Shown here one piece after another: positions 33,790 to 43,156 of a stretch of 64,000 nt of DNA. Location of the stretch: NCBI GenBank assembly GCA_023105745.1, contig JALGQZ010000004.1, positions 66,642,612 to 66,706,611 of the forward strand. The letters are read 5' to 3'. Position numbers and translations under genes: made by a program. Below the pieces are notes generated by a model. That model was not told where the DNA came from, did no database searches, and saw nothing but the letters and a program-made list of their open reading frames with translations. Within the stretch, counting starts at the first letter, position 1. The number at the start of each line of letters is the position of its first letter. Origin of the DNA: Austropuccinia psidii (Eukaryota; Basidiomycota; Pucciniomycetes; Pucciniales; Sphaerophragmiaceae).

Positions 33790-35208
33790 TATTTACCTTG
33801 AAATGAAACAAATTGGTCCTTCCACTGGTTTATCATTGATAATTTGTGTTTGGTGAAGTGCAGCACCTAATCCTTCTCCACAAGCATCAATGTATAGTTT
33901 GAAAGGTAGTTTCCAATCTGGCATTAGAAGAAATGGGGCATTTGTTAGTGAATTGTTCAATTCTTCATATGCCTTGACCCTTTCTTCAGTCATTTCATAA
34001 ACTGTTTGTTGGTCACATAATTTATATTAGGATTTGGCAATTTTTGCAAAGTCCTTTATATGCTGTCTATAGTAACCAGAAAATCCTAAAAATGATTGCA
34101 TTTCTTTTTTGGTTTGAGGCATTGGTTTGAGTAGTACTGCTGCCACTTTATTTTTGTCTATGCCTAGACTAAGTCCAGATACAACATGTCCTAGTGTTTT
34201 CAATTCACTATATGCAAAATGACACTTTTTCAAGGAAATTTTGATATTCACTTGGACTATTTTTTGTAGTACCCTTTCTAGTCTTGTAAGGTGATTTTCC
34301 CAAGTTTCTGAGCAAACTATGATATCATCAATATAGATAATTAACCATCCTTCTGATAATTCTTCAGGGAATATGGTATTCATCATTCTTTGATAATGGG
34401 AAGGTGCATTTTTTATCCCAAATGGCATTCTTAAGTATTCAAAAATTCCACAATGGACTATTATTCTTAGTAGTTTCTTGTCATTGTCTGTTAAAACATT
34501 TTGATGAAAACCCTTAAGAGCATCCATAGCTGTGATGAACTTAGCTTGTGACAATTGGGTTAATGTCTCATGGATTCTTGGTATTGGATATCTGTCTGGA
34601 ATGGTATAGGTGTTCAGGGCTCTGAAGTCTCCTACCATCCTTGATTTTCCATTATGCCAAGTTATAATGACAGGTGTAGTAACTTCTACTTGTTCATTAT
34701 GTCCAACCTTTCTTAATACTCCAAGGTCCATTAATTCTTTAATTTGCACCTCTAAGGCTTCTCTAGCTCTTGGACTGGCTGGATAAGCAGGTCTTCTTAA
34801 TAAAGGTGGGTAAGGCTTTTCTACATTAAGAATTATATCCACTTCATGTCCAATTATGGCTCCTAGTGGCTCTTTGTCAGTTGCAAAGGCATTTTTATAC
34901 TTAAATAAGAGGTCAATCAATTTTTCTTTCATTTTTTCTGTTAATTCTTGATTGAATTCTGCCTCTTTAAGCTGTTCAGATATAAAAAGTTCTTTTTCTG
35001 GAATTTTTTCTTCCTTCTTAATAACTGTGATTTGTTTTTTGTTATTTAAGAAGCCAAACTTTTGTCTTTTGTTATCTCCTATGGTAAAATGTCTGTCTTT
35101 TTGGTTGGAGATATCTATACCATAGATTGATAAGTAGTCATTCCCAAGTATGAAATGATTACTAGTACAGTTGTCCATTACTACAAACTCTACTTTAATT
35201 CTGACACA
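33790..35208 (-). pseudogene. pol: Protease end and reverse transcriptase of the LTR-C element
   Basis: From 35178 the frame starts with the second half of the protease (FILGNDYLSIYGIDI). After an acidic linker comes RT, with FITAMDALKGFHQN holding the first catalytic Asp and [14 protein letters not shown] holding the YIDD pair (near 34330). The connection and the first RNase H strand ([17 protein letters not shown], near 33880) follow. A TAA at 34029-34027 lies between RT and RNase H; the + strand copy has TTG there. Further stops at 35210 and 33791 isolate this part. Otherwise the domains are complete. Confidence 0.9.
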
Positions 35209-35874
35209 TTATGAGGGATGAGGAAACATTAGTGTTAAATCAATTATTCCAAGGGGCTTCATGCTCTCACTTGCACTACTAAATTTGACACCTTGTATTG
35301 GCATAAGTTTTTCTTGCCAGTTTGGGACAATGGTTTTTAAATAACTTTTGCCAACACAAGTGCAATATGCTCCTGTATCCAAGTTAACTTTTCCTTCTTG
35401 GCTATCAACCATAACAATACTTATACTTGATTTTCCAGCTGTATATCCCATTCCTCTTGCAGGTTTGGTTCTATACATTTTGGCATCTTGTATGTTTGTC
35501 AGGTTTGTGTCAGATGTTCCAACTTGTGGTAAGTTTGAATTAAAATCCAGTACTTCATAAATTATATCAATATTATTAATTTGTGCATTAATTTTATTGA
35601 TTTCATCACTTTCAGAGCTTTCTGACTCTTCTGTCTCTTTTTCAGAGTCAGATTCCTCTTCTTTGTCATTGTGGTTTTCTGTTTCCACAATTTCATTAAT
35701 CTTTGCTTTTTTAAGGCAATTATTGGCTAAGTGTCCAATACCTCCACATTTATGGCATTTTCTTTGCTCATTATTGTTGGATGTATTGGGCTTAAAGGAT
35801 TCTTTTGATTTATCTTTTTTTGATAAATGGTTTATTTGGGCTTTTAATGTCCAATTTTTTGCAAGTCCTGCCAA
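35209..35874 (-). pseudogene. Zinc knuckle and protease start of the LTR-C element
   Basis: The nucleocapsid knuckle CHKCGGIGHLANNC is intact (about 35710-35760). It is followed by an acidic serine-rich stretch (SDSEKETEESESSESDE) and by the protease active site NLDTGAYCTCVGKSYL near 35350-35390. The frame overlaps the gag frame end (35810) because of a one-base insertion in an A-run; the + strand LTR-C element reads through the same point without a break. It ends in a TAA (CAA in the + strand copy). Confidence 0.9.
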
Positions 35875-37690
35875 TTTTTGTTCTTGTCACTATATCTTCT
35901 AGTGCATTTATATACTCTTCTGTGGAGCATGGTTCTATACATCTGCTTCTTAGGGCATGTTCTAGTTCCCCTCCACATTTTTTAAGTATTTTCATGTGCA
36001 CCATCTTTTGTGACATTTCTGGGTACAGTGCATTAAGCCTTTCAGCTTGTTTCAAGAACCAAGTTAAAGGTTTGTCTTTCTCTGGGTCAAAGAAAGAGTT
36101 TTCAAATGCATTTTCTATCTTATACCTCCAGGCATCATTTGCCCACTTGGTGATTATTTCTTGTTTCCACCAAGACCAGGTATTTTTACCATTTGTTTGT
36201 CTTATGCCATAATACCATCTTTTTGCAGATTTGTCAAACAATGAATGTAATCTTGCAGTGATTAATTCATCTGGTATGGCATAGTCTTCTTGTAACATGT
36301 CAATTGTTTTAATAAATGACATGTGGTCATATTCGCCTTCTCCTGTGAATGTTGGCCATTCCTTCAATTGAGGTGCTTCCTTCATTAAGACTTGGTTATT
36401 ATCTTGGTGACTCAAGTCTGTTATGAAAGGATTTGATAATTCCTCTTTTGCTTTAACAGGGCTTCTTATATGAGAAAATGAAGTTGATAACTTTGGCATA
36501 TTTAAATTAGCCTCATTAATTTTATCCATTTTTTCAGTAATAAGCCTTATTTCACTCTGAATATCATCTTTCAGATGTATTCTTGCTTCATCACTTTTTT
36601 CCACATGGTCCAAAAGTAATTTTTGGTGTGATGAAGTCTTTTCTTCAAATTTTTCTACAGAAATACTTAATTTATTTAATTTTTCTGTAAGATTGTCAAT
36701 ACTCACATCATAATTGATTGTCAAAGTCTTGTCTTTGATATCTTTTATGTATTTATACAATTCTTGTTGTCCTTGTATTATTTTTTGAGTATTGTCAATT
36801 AAATTGTTTGGTTTATTATTTTCAACAATAAACTTAATGTTGTCAATTTCTTTCTTGTTTTGCACAACAATTTTTGTTAAAGAAGATAAATTGTTATTTA
36901 TTTCTTGTAGTGATAATAAACTATCTTTAATTTCTTTTAGAGGTAATATACTATTTTTAATTTCTGTTAAAGTATTTACAACATCTTTGGACAAGGTTAT
37001 TTCTTTGGGAAATAAGGTTGTCTCATTCTTTGCTCTTCCTTGTCCTTGAATTCCATCAAGGTTCTGGCCATGTTGAAAACATTGTCCATGGCATCCTTTT
37101 GGATTCTTGGGATCCTGTAGCTTGGGGAATATGGTTTCCTCCAATGCTTTTTCTTGTTTTTCTTCCCTTCTTGGGGAAGTGGGCTGGCTTGAGGCTTGCT
37201 GGTAGAAGCTACTGGGGCTTCTTCCTTGGTTGCCTCCCTCTTTTTGGCATGGTAATCCTTGATTTTTTTGATTTGAGGTTTGGATGACAGTGGATTCCAT
37301 CCATTGGAGTATTTCACTATCTCCTCCTCTTTGAGGAACTTTTTCAGGATGTGCCAGGAGTTCATCACTCCTTGGTGTATTTGAGGCAGCATTTCCCAAT
37401 CTTTGTCCTTGTACACTGTGTAATACTGCTTGTACTGGCTCATGTAGATGTCTATTTGAGCCCTCTGAATGTGATTTGTACCTATTTGAGTTACTCATAC
37501 TTAGCTCCAATTCAGGTTCAGATATCATGGGCATTTCCAGGACTTGCCCCTGGGATAAGGCACTTCCTTGTGTGGATTCTGTTCCACTGGGGATATTGCC
37601 CTTTCTTTTCCCTTTTGAGGGATCAGCTCTACTTCTGAGTCCAGCTCCATCTGATTGGATGGAGTATTGGGAACCTCTTCTGGTAGTCAT
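35810..37690 (-). CDS. gag: gag of the minus-strand LTR-C element
   Basis: A 626-codon frame from ATG at 37690 (MTTRRGSQYS). The first 210 codons run through the region that ORF1 occupies in another frame and have a Ser/Gln/Asn/Pro-rich, low-complexity composition. From about residue 225 there is a helical stretch rich in Lys, Asn and Ile (KDVVNTLTEIKNSILPLKEI), probably coiled coil. Next comes the capsid (PQLKEWPTFTGEGEYDHMSF to LKKCGGELEHALRSRC). The frame ends by frameshift just before the zinc knuckle. A matching start in the LTR-A element reads PSTRSG after a TTG, so the MTTRRG-type start is probably real. Whether the first 210 residues are made as protein, or Gag is reached from ORF1 by a -1 shift, is open. 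Confidence 0.75.
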   Translation of the reverse strand: MTTRRGSQYSIQSDGAGLRSRADPSKGKRKGNIPSGTESTQGSALSQGQVLEMPMISEPELELSMSNSNRYKSHSEGSNRHLHEPVQAVLHSVQGQRLGNAASNTPRSDELLAHPEKVPQRGGDSEILQWMESTVIQTSNQKNQGLPCQKEGGNQGRSPSSFYQQASSQPTSPRREEKQEKALEETIFPKLQDPKNPKGCHGQCFQHGQNLDGIQGQGRAKNETTLFPKEITLSKDVVNTLTEIKNSILPLKEIKDSLLSLQEINNNLSSLTKIVVQNKKEIDNIKFIVENNKPNNLIDNTQKIIQGQQELYKYIKDIKDKTLTINYDVSIDNLTEKLNKLSISVEKFEEKTSSHQKLLLDHVEKSDEARIHLKDDIQSEIRLITEKMDKINEANLNMPKLSTSFSHIRSPVKAKEELSNPFITDLSHQDNNQVLMKEAPQLKEWPTFTGEGEYDHMSFIKTIDMLQEDYAIPDELITARLHSLFDKSAKRWYYGIRQTNGKNTWSWWKQEIITKWANDAWRYKIENAFENSFFDPEKDKPLTWFLKQAERLNALYPEMSQKMVHMKILKKCGGELEHALRSRCIEPCSTEEYINALEDIVTRTKIGRTCKKLDIKSPNKPFIKKR

Positions 37691-37915
37691 AATTTAAGAA
37701 AATAAGAAATAAAAGTATTTTAGGATAAAAATTCTTTTTATGGCAATTATAAAAGAGGTGCTCACCTTCAGAGTCTTGAATGGTGGGTCCTTGAAAGTCT
37801 AATTTCTTAGCTTTCTTTCTTTTGGTGATGACTGGTGTTGGAGAACTTTGACAAGTTTCTTCCACCAATCTCTCAACAGTAGCTTGGTTGTCTTCTGTTG
37901 GGTTATCTTCAAACA
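36997..37915 (-). CDS. ORF1 of the minus-strand LTR-C element, three putative exons
   Basis: Exon 1 37915-37766, exon 2 37679-37548, exon 3 37481-36997, each preceded by AG. With the two introns removed the frame is open from FEDNPTEDNQATVE through TKRKKAKKLDF and QYKQYYTVYK to a stop at 36997. It has two conserved blocks: DWEMLPQIHQGVMNSW and YRIPRIQKDAMDNVFNMART. Both recur in the LTR-B and LTR-A elements, so the protein is conserved. It is basic and lysine-rich, with a possible nuclear-signal-like KRKKAKK. Exon 1 also follows a pyrimidine tract and AG, so an upstream leader exon may exist. Function unknown. It overlaps gag in a different frame, and the gag frame is -1 relative to it. Confidence 0.6.
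37482..37547 (-). other. Putative ORF1 intron 2 (minus-strand LTR-C)
   Basis: 66 bp, starting GCAAGT and ending CAAATAG on the minus strand, phase 1. The start fits the GC-AG intron class, which usually has AG/GCAAGT. In the ORF1 frame it contains stops; in the Gag frame it is open. Confidence 0.5.
37680..37765 (-). other. Putative ORF1 intron 1 (minus-strand LTR-C)
   Basis: 86 bp, starting GTGAGC and ending ACTACCAG on the minus strand, phase 1. The Gag ATG lies inside it, 11 bases before the 3' end, so splicing would remove the Gag start. Confidence 0.55.
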
Positions 37916-38378
37916 CTAAAGAAGACAAATAAATATAAGTCTTTTTATAAGAAGTGTTTTTTTTGGTAAGATATGGCAATTTTCCACGTAGAAATTGCTT
38001 TAATATCTTTAATGAATAAAGAAATGAATAAAAATGAATAAAAATAATCTTTTTATTGTTTTTTAATATTTTTTATATTTTTTATTTTTAAGGAATAAAA
38101 TAAAAGTTAATATGATTCTTTATAAAATTAAATTATAATAAAAATTATTTTTAATTTATATAATATCTTTTTTAATCACTAGAGTCACTCAAAGAAAGTT
38201 CTTGCAAGTCTAAGGATGTGAAAAACCACGTGTAAGACAGTAAAATTGCTTTCCAAATGCCTCAATAGCTTTTAAAATCAATAAAATATAAAATTATTAT
38301 ATAATTTTATGATTATAAATATAACTTATTATTGGATAAACCCAATTAGAATCTTTTAAAAGGTCTTTTAAGTAAATA
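37916..38378 (-). other. 5' leader of the minus-strand LTR-C element
   Basis: Between the primer site and ORF1 exon 1. It is AT-rich, with long poly-A/T runs near 38050-38160. The last bases before 37915, on the minus strand, are a T/C-rich tract ending TTTAG, like a 3' splice site. No gene is seen. Confidence 0.6.
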
Positions 38379-38397
38379 TCACGGCCAGGCCCCCAAA
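38379..38397 (-). promoter_or_regulatory. Putative primer-binding site
   Basis: The minus strand reads TTTGGGGGCCTGGCCGTGA directly after the 5' LTR. It is the same as in the + strand LTR-C element and one or two bases different in families A and B. Confidence 0.7.
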
Positions 38398-40422
38398 TGT
38401 AAGGTTTGAATATGAAACAATAAGTAAAAATTACTAATTTATTACTTATTGTACTCTGAATGTCCTTATGAATTGAATAAATAAGATTAAATATATAATA
38501 ATAATAAATAATTATTATTATTATGGCATAAAATAATTATATTATTAAATAAATATAATAATATAATTTATATTATGAAAATATAATATAATAAATAAAT
38601 ATATTAATATAAAATAATTAATATATTTAAAAAGCTCTTTATTATTGTTACCAACAAATAATAAAGGCGTAAAAAATTGCTTTTTATTAATAAAAAACAA
38701 TTAATAACAATAATATTACTAATATTAAAGTTATGAATTAATATAAATACTATTTATATTAATTAGAGAATTATTAAGAGAGTAATAATAGAGAAATTAT
38801 TATAATAAGAGAAAATAACCTACTTTTAACACTTAATATAATAATTTTGAAATATTTTACGCCAAAAAATATAAATACAACCTTTTCAAATTGTATTTAC
38901 AATAAAAATAAAGAAAATTACAAATTACTCTGGATTTCTACGTGGAAATGAGTTTTAGAGAGATTTTTAACAAAAACAATTAAATAAATGATTTAATCAC
39001 CTCAAAATAGATTATTATAATAAGGTGGTCTTTGGTCTTTAATAATATGATAGTTTTATATATAAAGAATAAAGAAATTACCTTTGATTTAATTGATTTA
39101 ATGTTTTTGATGCGTCTGAGGGGAAAATAGAGTAAAAAGAGCTCTATTTATAGTAAATACCTCCCTCCTAGAGTCCAACAGGCTTCTAGTAGACGTGTAC
39201 TGATCATATCCACTGGAATTGATCAATATTTTAAGGTTTGATGATGATTACATCATGATCAAACCATATTACATCATTATTACACCATTATTTAGAGTTA
39301 TCACTATAACTCTAAGTTTGATGACATCAGAGGCTTGGCAGAACCCCAAATTTCGTGGATTTTATTAGTTTTAATCATAAACTAATAGTATTCACCAACT
39401 TTATCACTCTTAAGACTGTTAAACTTAATTTAAGGTTACTGTGAGTGATCATAACTGCTCCAATTAAGCTCAAACTTTGATCCTCAATACCTTTCAAGAT
39501 TTTCACGCTACAGCAATTCAAAGAGTGAATTCTGATAGCCTGGCATAACCTTATTATTCTGCCAAGAGCCTTTCATTACATCATCAAAACTCTAATTTTG
39601 ATGATTTTTCTTGTAACTCATCTTTTCTGTCTAAATTCAATATTTTAAACTTCAAACCTTGATTTCAGGGGGTTATACCCTGAATTTAATAATAAAAATT
39701 ACATCATTCTTCACGAATGAACTAGTAGAATCCAACTGTATAACTTTTTTTAAGTTTGGAACACTTTCACAACAAAGTGGTCAACAGCTCTGTTGATTTT
39801 TGTCAATATTTCATCATAGGTTTTAACCTTGTTTATAATTTGTAAAATAAAGTCTATATGTGTGTTCCTACAGTAATTACGTGGTAACTTTATTTTTGGT
39901 TCATCATTCTATCATGTATAGTTTAGGAGATATTAGCTATGATCCTTGAATATATGCGTTGACCAAAAAAGTGCATATATTCAGGTTAATTCCTTAAGTA
40001 TTAACTTTGAAAATTAGCTTATTAATTGTTTTATGTGTGGATTCCCGTGGGGAATCCACTGGTACAATCTATTTCACATGTTGTTTTATTAGTTCTTGAG
40101 ATAAATAAGGTTTTATTGGTTTTATAAGGTATTATACCTTATAACTCATTAAATATTGACTTTACAGATATGCCATAAAAATGGTATATGTGTATTTTAC
40201 CATGGGGAATCCAATGGTATAATTTATTTTACATTTTGATTCATTGGTTTTTAAGTTAAACCAATTTTTGTACCAATTTATGGTATTTTTTGTGTATTTA
40301 AGTAATTATTTTTAATGTATAATTATTCTAAGTAATTTTAATATAATTATATTAAAGGAATAATTATTCTAAGTCTTTTTTGTGAACTTATTGGGTATGT
40401 GGTCATATCTCAAAGGCTCACA
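38398..40422 (-). repeat. 5' LTR-C of the minus-strand LTR-C element
   Basis: 2025 bp, with the same ends as 29747-31772 and the same hairpins (for example around 39295-39318). It is bounded on the right by the target duplication gcttg at 40423-40427. Confidence 0.95.
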
Positions 40423-40743
40423 GCTTGAATATTGGCCATAATCTGATGAGCTTGATGCATAATGGCCAATAAAGATGGTTCAGACTCATGAGAGACAGGT
40501 TGTTTGGACTGGGCTAGAGGTGGCTCTACAGTACCTTCAGATGACCCCACAGGAGCTGGGACAACTTCAGTACCATCAGACTCTTCCTCTTCCACAGAAC
40601 CTCCACCCTCCTCTGCATCATCTTCACCAGGAACTTTGAGGGTGGTCCTTGAAATTCCTGGAAAAGTGCCAACTACTCCTGAAAGTGAACTTGATCTTAC
40701 TGGCCCTCTTTGTTCCTGGATGGTGCTTCCCCTTCTATGACTG
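40423..40743 (-). pseudogene. gag: H1 gag, N-terminal remnant
   Basis: The minus strand reads MEEEESDGTEVVPAPVGSS and SEPSLLAIMHQAHQIMANI, the Glu-rich N-terminal part of the group II gag. The same block, in + orientation, is in H2 at 42950-43110 (EEEESDGTEVPAPGG). The piece is cut on the left by the LTR-C element and on the right by the H2 LTR at 40744, so the gag start and the 5' LTR of H1 are not seen here. Confidence 0.8.
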
Positions 40744-41994
40744 TGTCACAACAATGGATAATAAACCTTGGAAAATTCTATGGCACATCAATTCCATATC
40801 TCTTTTATGCCAATTTGGCCATATCCATTACTCTTGGCCAAATTGTCCAATTTCACTTTTATGGCCCTTTAAGGGCATTTCACCATCTGGGGCCAGCCTG
40901 GACCCTTCACCATCATCATTCCATTTATGGCCTTTCTCTGCATTTGGGCAATTTTGGTAAGATTTGATTCAATAGGGGAAATACAGCCCAAGATCCTGTA
41001 TTAGGCTTTTTAAGCTTTAAATAAAGTTTTGCAGAATTTGTGCACTTTTTTGTATTTTCCACGTTTATTCATCTTCAATAACTAAGAGTGGCATAAATAA
41101 TGTTTTGGACAATTATGCACCTTTTTTCACCAGGAATCCAATGGTGCCAATATCAGAAGATTATTTCAGCATCCCATCATGTCATCAAGGCATTAAATGA
41201 TTCAGAGGATTCATCAAGGCTCAAGTGCAGGTGTTATTCTCAAATACCAATCACACCATCAATCATTCATTGGTTATTCTCAATTATACAATATTCCTCC
41301 AAGGGGATACTGGCAGTTCATTCTCAAAGAATATTCAAGAGTTAATTGCAAAACAAGTGTCAAGTGTCAATGCTCCATCAATCCACCTTGTCAAACACGT
41401 TCATTTTGATACAGTCTTGTTTGATAAAGACCTGTATTTCAACGATACATCCTGGGAAGGTCATTCAACTCAGTTCATTTCCCAATTTCGCAAGGTATGG
41501 AATTCATAAAACAATAAATACAGCTCCAAGGATTAAATACAGGCCAGCTGTCAGCCTGAAGGAGTCAAGCTATCAAGAAATAATATATAACAGCCCCTTT
41601 TTTAACCCTGGGGGCCTTTCTACCATCTAATTAATATACTTTTATTTATTTCTATCTTTATTTTCTTTCATCTTGATGGTGAATGCTGATATTCTTAAGT
41701 CAGTCATTTGCACCTTTATATTCATTTCCTGTAAGTGGATACTTGGTGATTATATCCTTAATAATTCCATTTTTCATTCTGGAAGGTTGAAACAGTGATT
41801 AAGTACTTCCTTGGTTGGATCTTTGGCAATTTGGCTTCCTTTTCCCTTATTGAATCTCATCTTGTACTTGCATGTTTTCTTAGACAAATTTATTATTCTT
41901 TATATTTATCTTCTTCAATATTTGGATTCTTTCAAGTGAAGTCCCTTATTACTTAGTGCCAGGCCACTTTTTTTCCCCAAGAGCCCCTGTGAAA
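40744..41994 (+). repeat. 5' LTR (family D2) of element H2
   Basis: 1251 bp from TGTCACAACAATGG to CCCCTGTGAAA, with the last bases mutated from the expected GACA. It agrees with the D2 fragment 19921-20544 and with the H1 LTR. The 5 bases before it are gactg; the matching right copy would lie after the end of H2, which is not recognisable in the window. It contains a GGCC-rich block at about 40830-40945. The four overlapping + frames between 41100 and 41630 are LTR sequence. Confidence 0.75.
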
Positions 41995-42715
41995 TTATAT
42001 TAATTAACTCATAATTTATTTTTACTCGGTTCATTAATTCTTTTATGAATTTATTCACTCATTTCATCAAAATTATGACTCCTTAATGAAGGCTGACCCA
42101 TTTTCATTTTTAATTTCTCTTTTAAATTCTTTGTTCAACTGATAAAATTAATTTAATTGATAATTCAAGTCTAATTTTTGATTTGCTTCCAAATTGGTCA
42201 TCAAAATTCATTCAGACACATTCTTTACATAAAGGTTCATTTTGATTCATTCTTCAATAATTTTTGATTTTTAGGGAACAATTGACTTGATATGATTTGA
42301 TTGATTCATTTTGCATGAAATTGATATTGACTTCAATAAAATTGGTTGACCTAAATATTTATTTGTCCTGCTGATTTTCAGATCAAGTATTTTTATGTAA
42401 ATTGATTTTTCCTCAAGAATTGATTTTATTGGTTTATTTTTCTGGAATATTTTGATTTTGATTCATTCAAAATATTGACTTATTGACTTCAACATTCCAT
42501 TTGACATTTGAGTAATTGGTTTAACTAAAGTTTTTATTTTGATTTATTGATTTAATTCCTCAAATATTTCATTTGATTATTGATTTATTTACCTCAATAG
42601 ATTATTGATTATATTAATTCTGATTTTAACTTCAAGTTCTCTTTTCTAATTTCCTCAAGTCCTAACACTCAAATTTTGATTATTATTCAAGTTTTATTTT
42701 TATTTCATTTTCAAT
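41995..42715 (+). other. H2 5' leader, rich in TTGA words
   Basis: Begins TTATATTAATTAACTCATAA directly after the LTR, very similar to the H3 leader start, again without a TGG primer site. The following 600 bp are a degenerate mix of ttgattt, tcattt and tcaa words. No gene is seen. Confidence 0.6.
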
Positions 42716-43156
42716 ATGCCTGTCTAAAATTCACTTCCTGCAAGGCAGAAAAGATCTCAGGCCAGAGCTCAAGCCTTTCTGACTTCAACTCCAAGAGCAC
42801 CTCTGGATGGCACCCCATATGTTCCTCATCTTAGGGCCCACTGAAACAGAGGACCAAATATGGAAGGAGCAGCACCATCCTGGAAGGAAGGAAGAGGGTC
42901 AAGGAGATAAATTTCATTTTCAGTATCTAGCACTTTACCAGGAATTTCAAGGATTACTTTTGAAGGTTCTGGTGAAGATGATAAAGAGGAGGAGGGAAAT
43001 TCTGTGGAAGAGGAAGAGTCTGATGGTACTGAAGTTCCTGCTCCTGGGGGGCATCTCAAGGTACTGGACAACCAACTCTAGACAAGTAGAATCAGCCTGT
43101 CACTTATTAGTCTGAACCATTGTCATTGGCCATTAAGCAGTAGATGACTCAAATTA
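42716..43156 (+). pseudogene. gag: H2 gag, N-terminal remnant
   Basis: ATG at 42716 gives MPV followed at once by TAA. The same frame then continues with PARQKRSQ and LTSTPRAPLDGTP, the start of the group II gag. Further on the frame with GSGEDDKEEEGNSVEEEES is the Glu-rich part, ending in a stop near 43081. The gene is interrupted at 43157 by the LTR-A element and no further part of H2 is recognised. Confidence 0.75.

Larger units (their letters stand above)
29747..40422 (-). mobile_element. Complete LTR-C gypsy element (group I), minus strand
   Basis: A 10,676-bp element with LTRs of 2026 and 2025 bp, a primer-site-like sequence at 38379-38397, a polypurine tract at 31773-31790 and an exact 5-bp target duplication gcttg (29742-29746 and 40423-40427). 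It contains ORF1, gag, zinc knuckle, protease, RT, RNase H, integrase and a chromodomain-like tail. By eye the two LTRs show 13 differences in the first 680 bp, about 2%, so the insertion is young for this window. One frameshift and three in-frame stops break the polyprotein. The host is the H1 gag. Confidence 0.95.

Noticed and set aside
35209..35212. RIP-like mutation as the cause of the stops in the minus-strand LTR-C element
   Set aside because: Two of the three stops are at CA to TA changes, but the stops in the + strand LTR-C element are G to T and no overall CA depletion was measured; the evidence is too thin.
41100..41630. Four overlapping + frames of 70-94 codons
   Set aside because: They lie inside the H2 D2 LTR and in several frames at once, without any conserved protein pattern.
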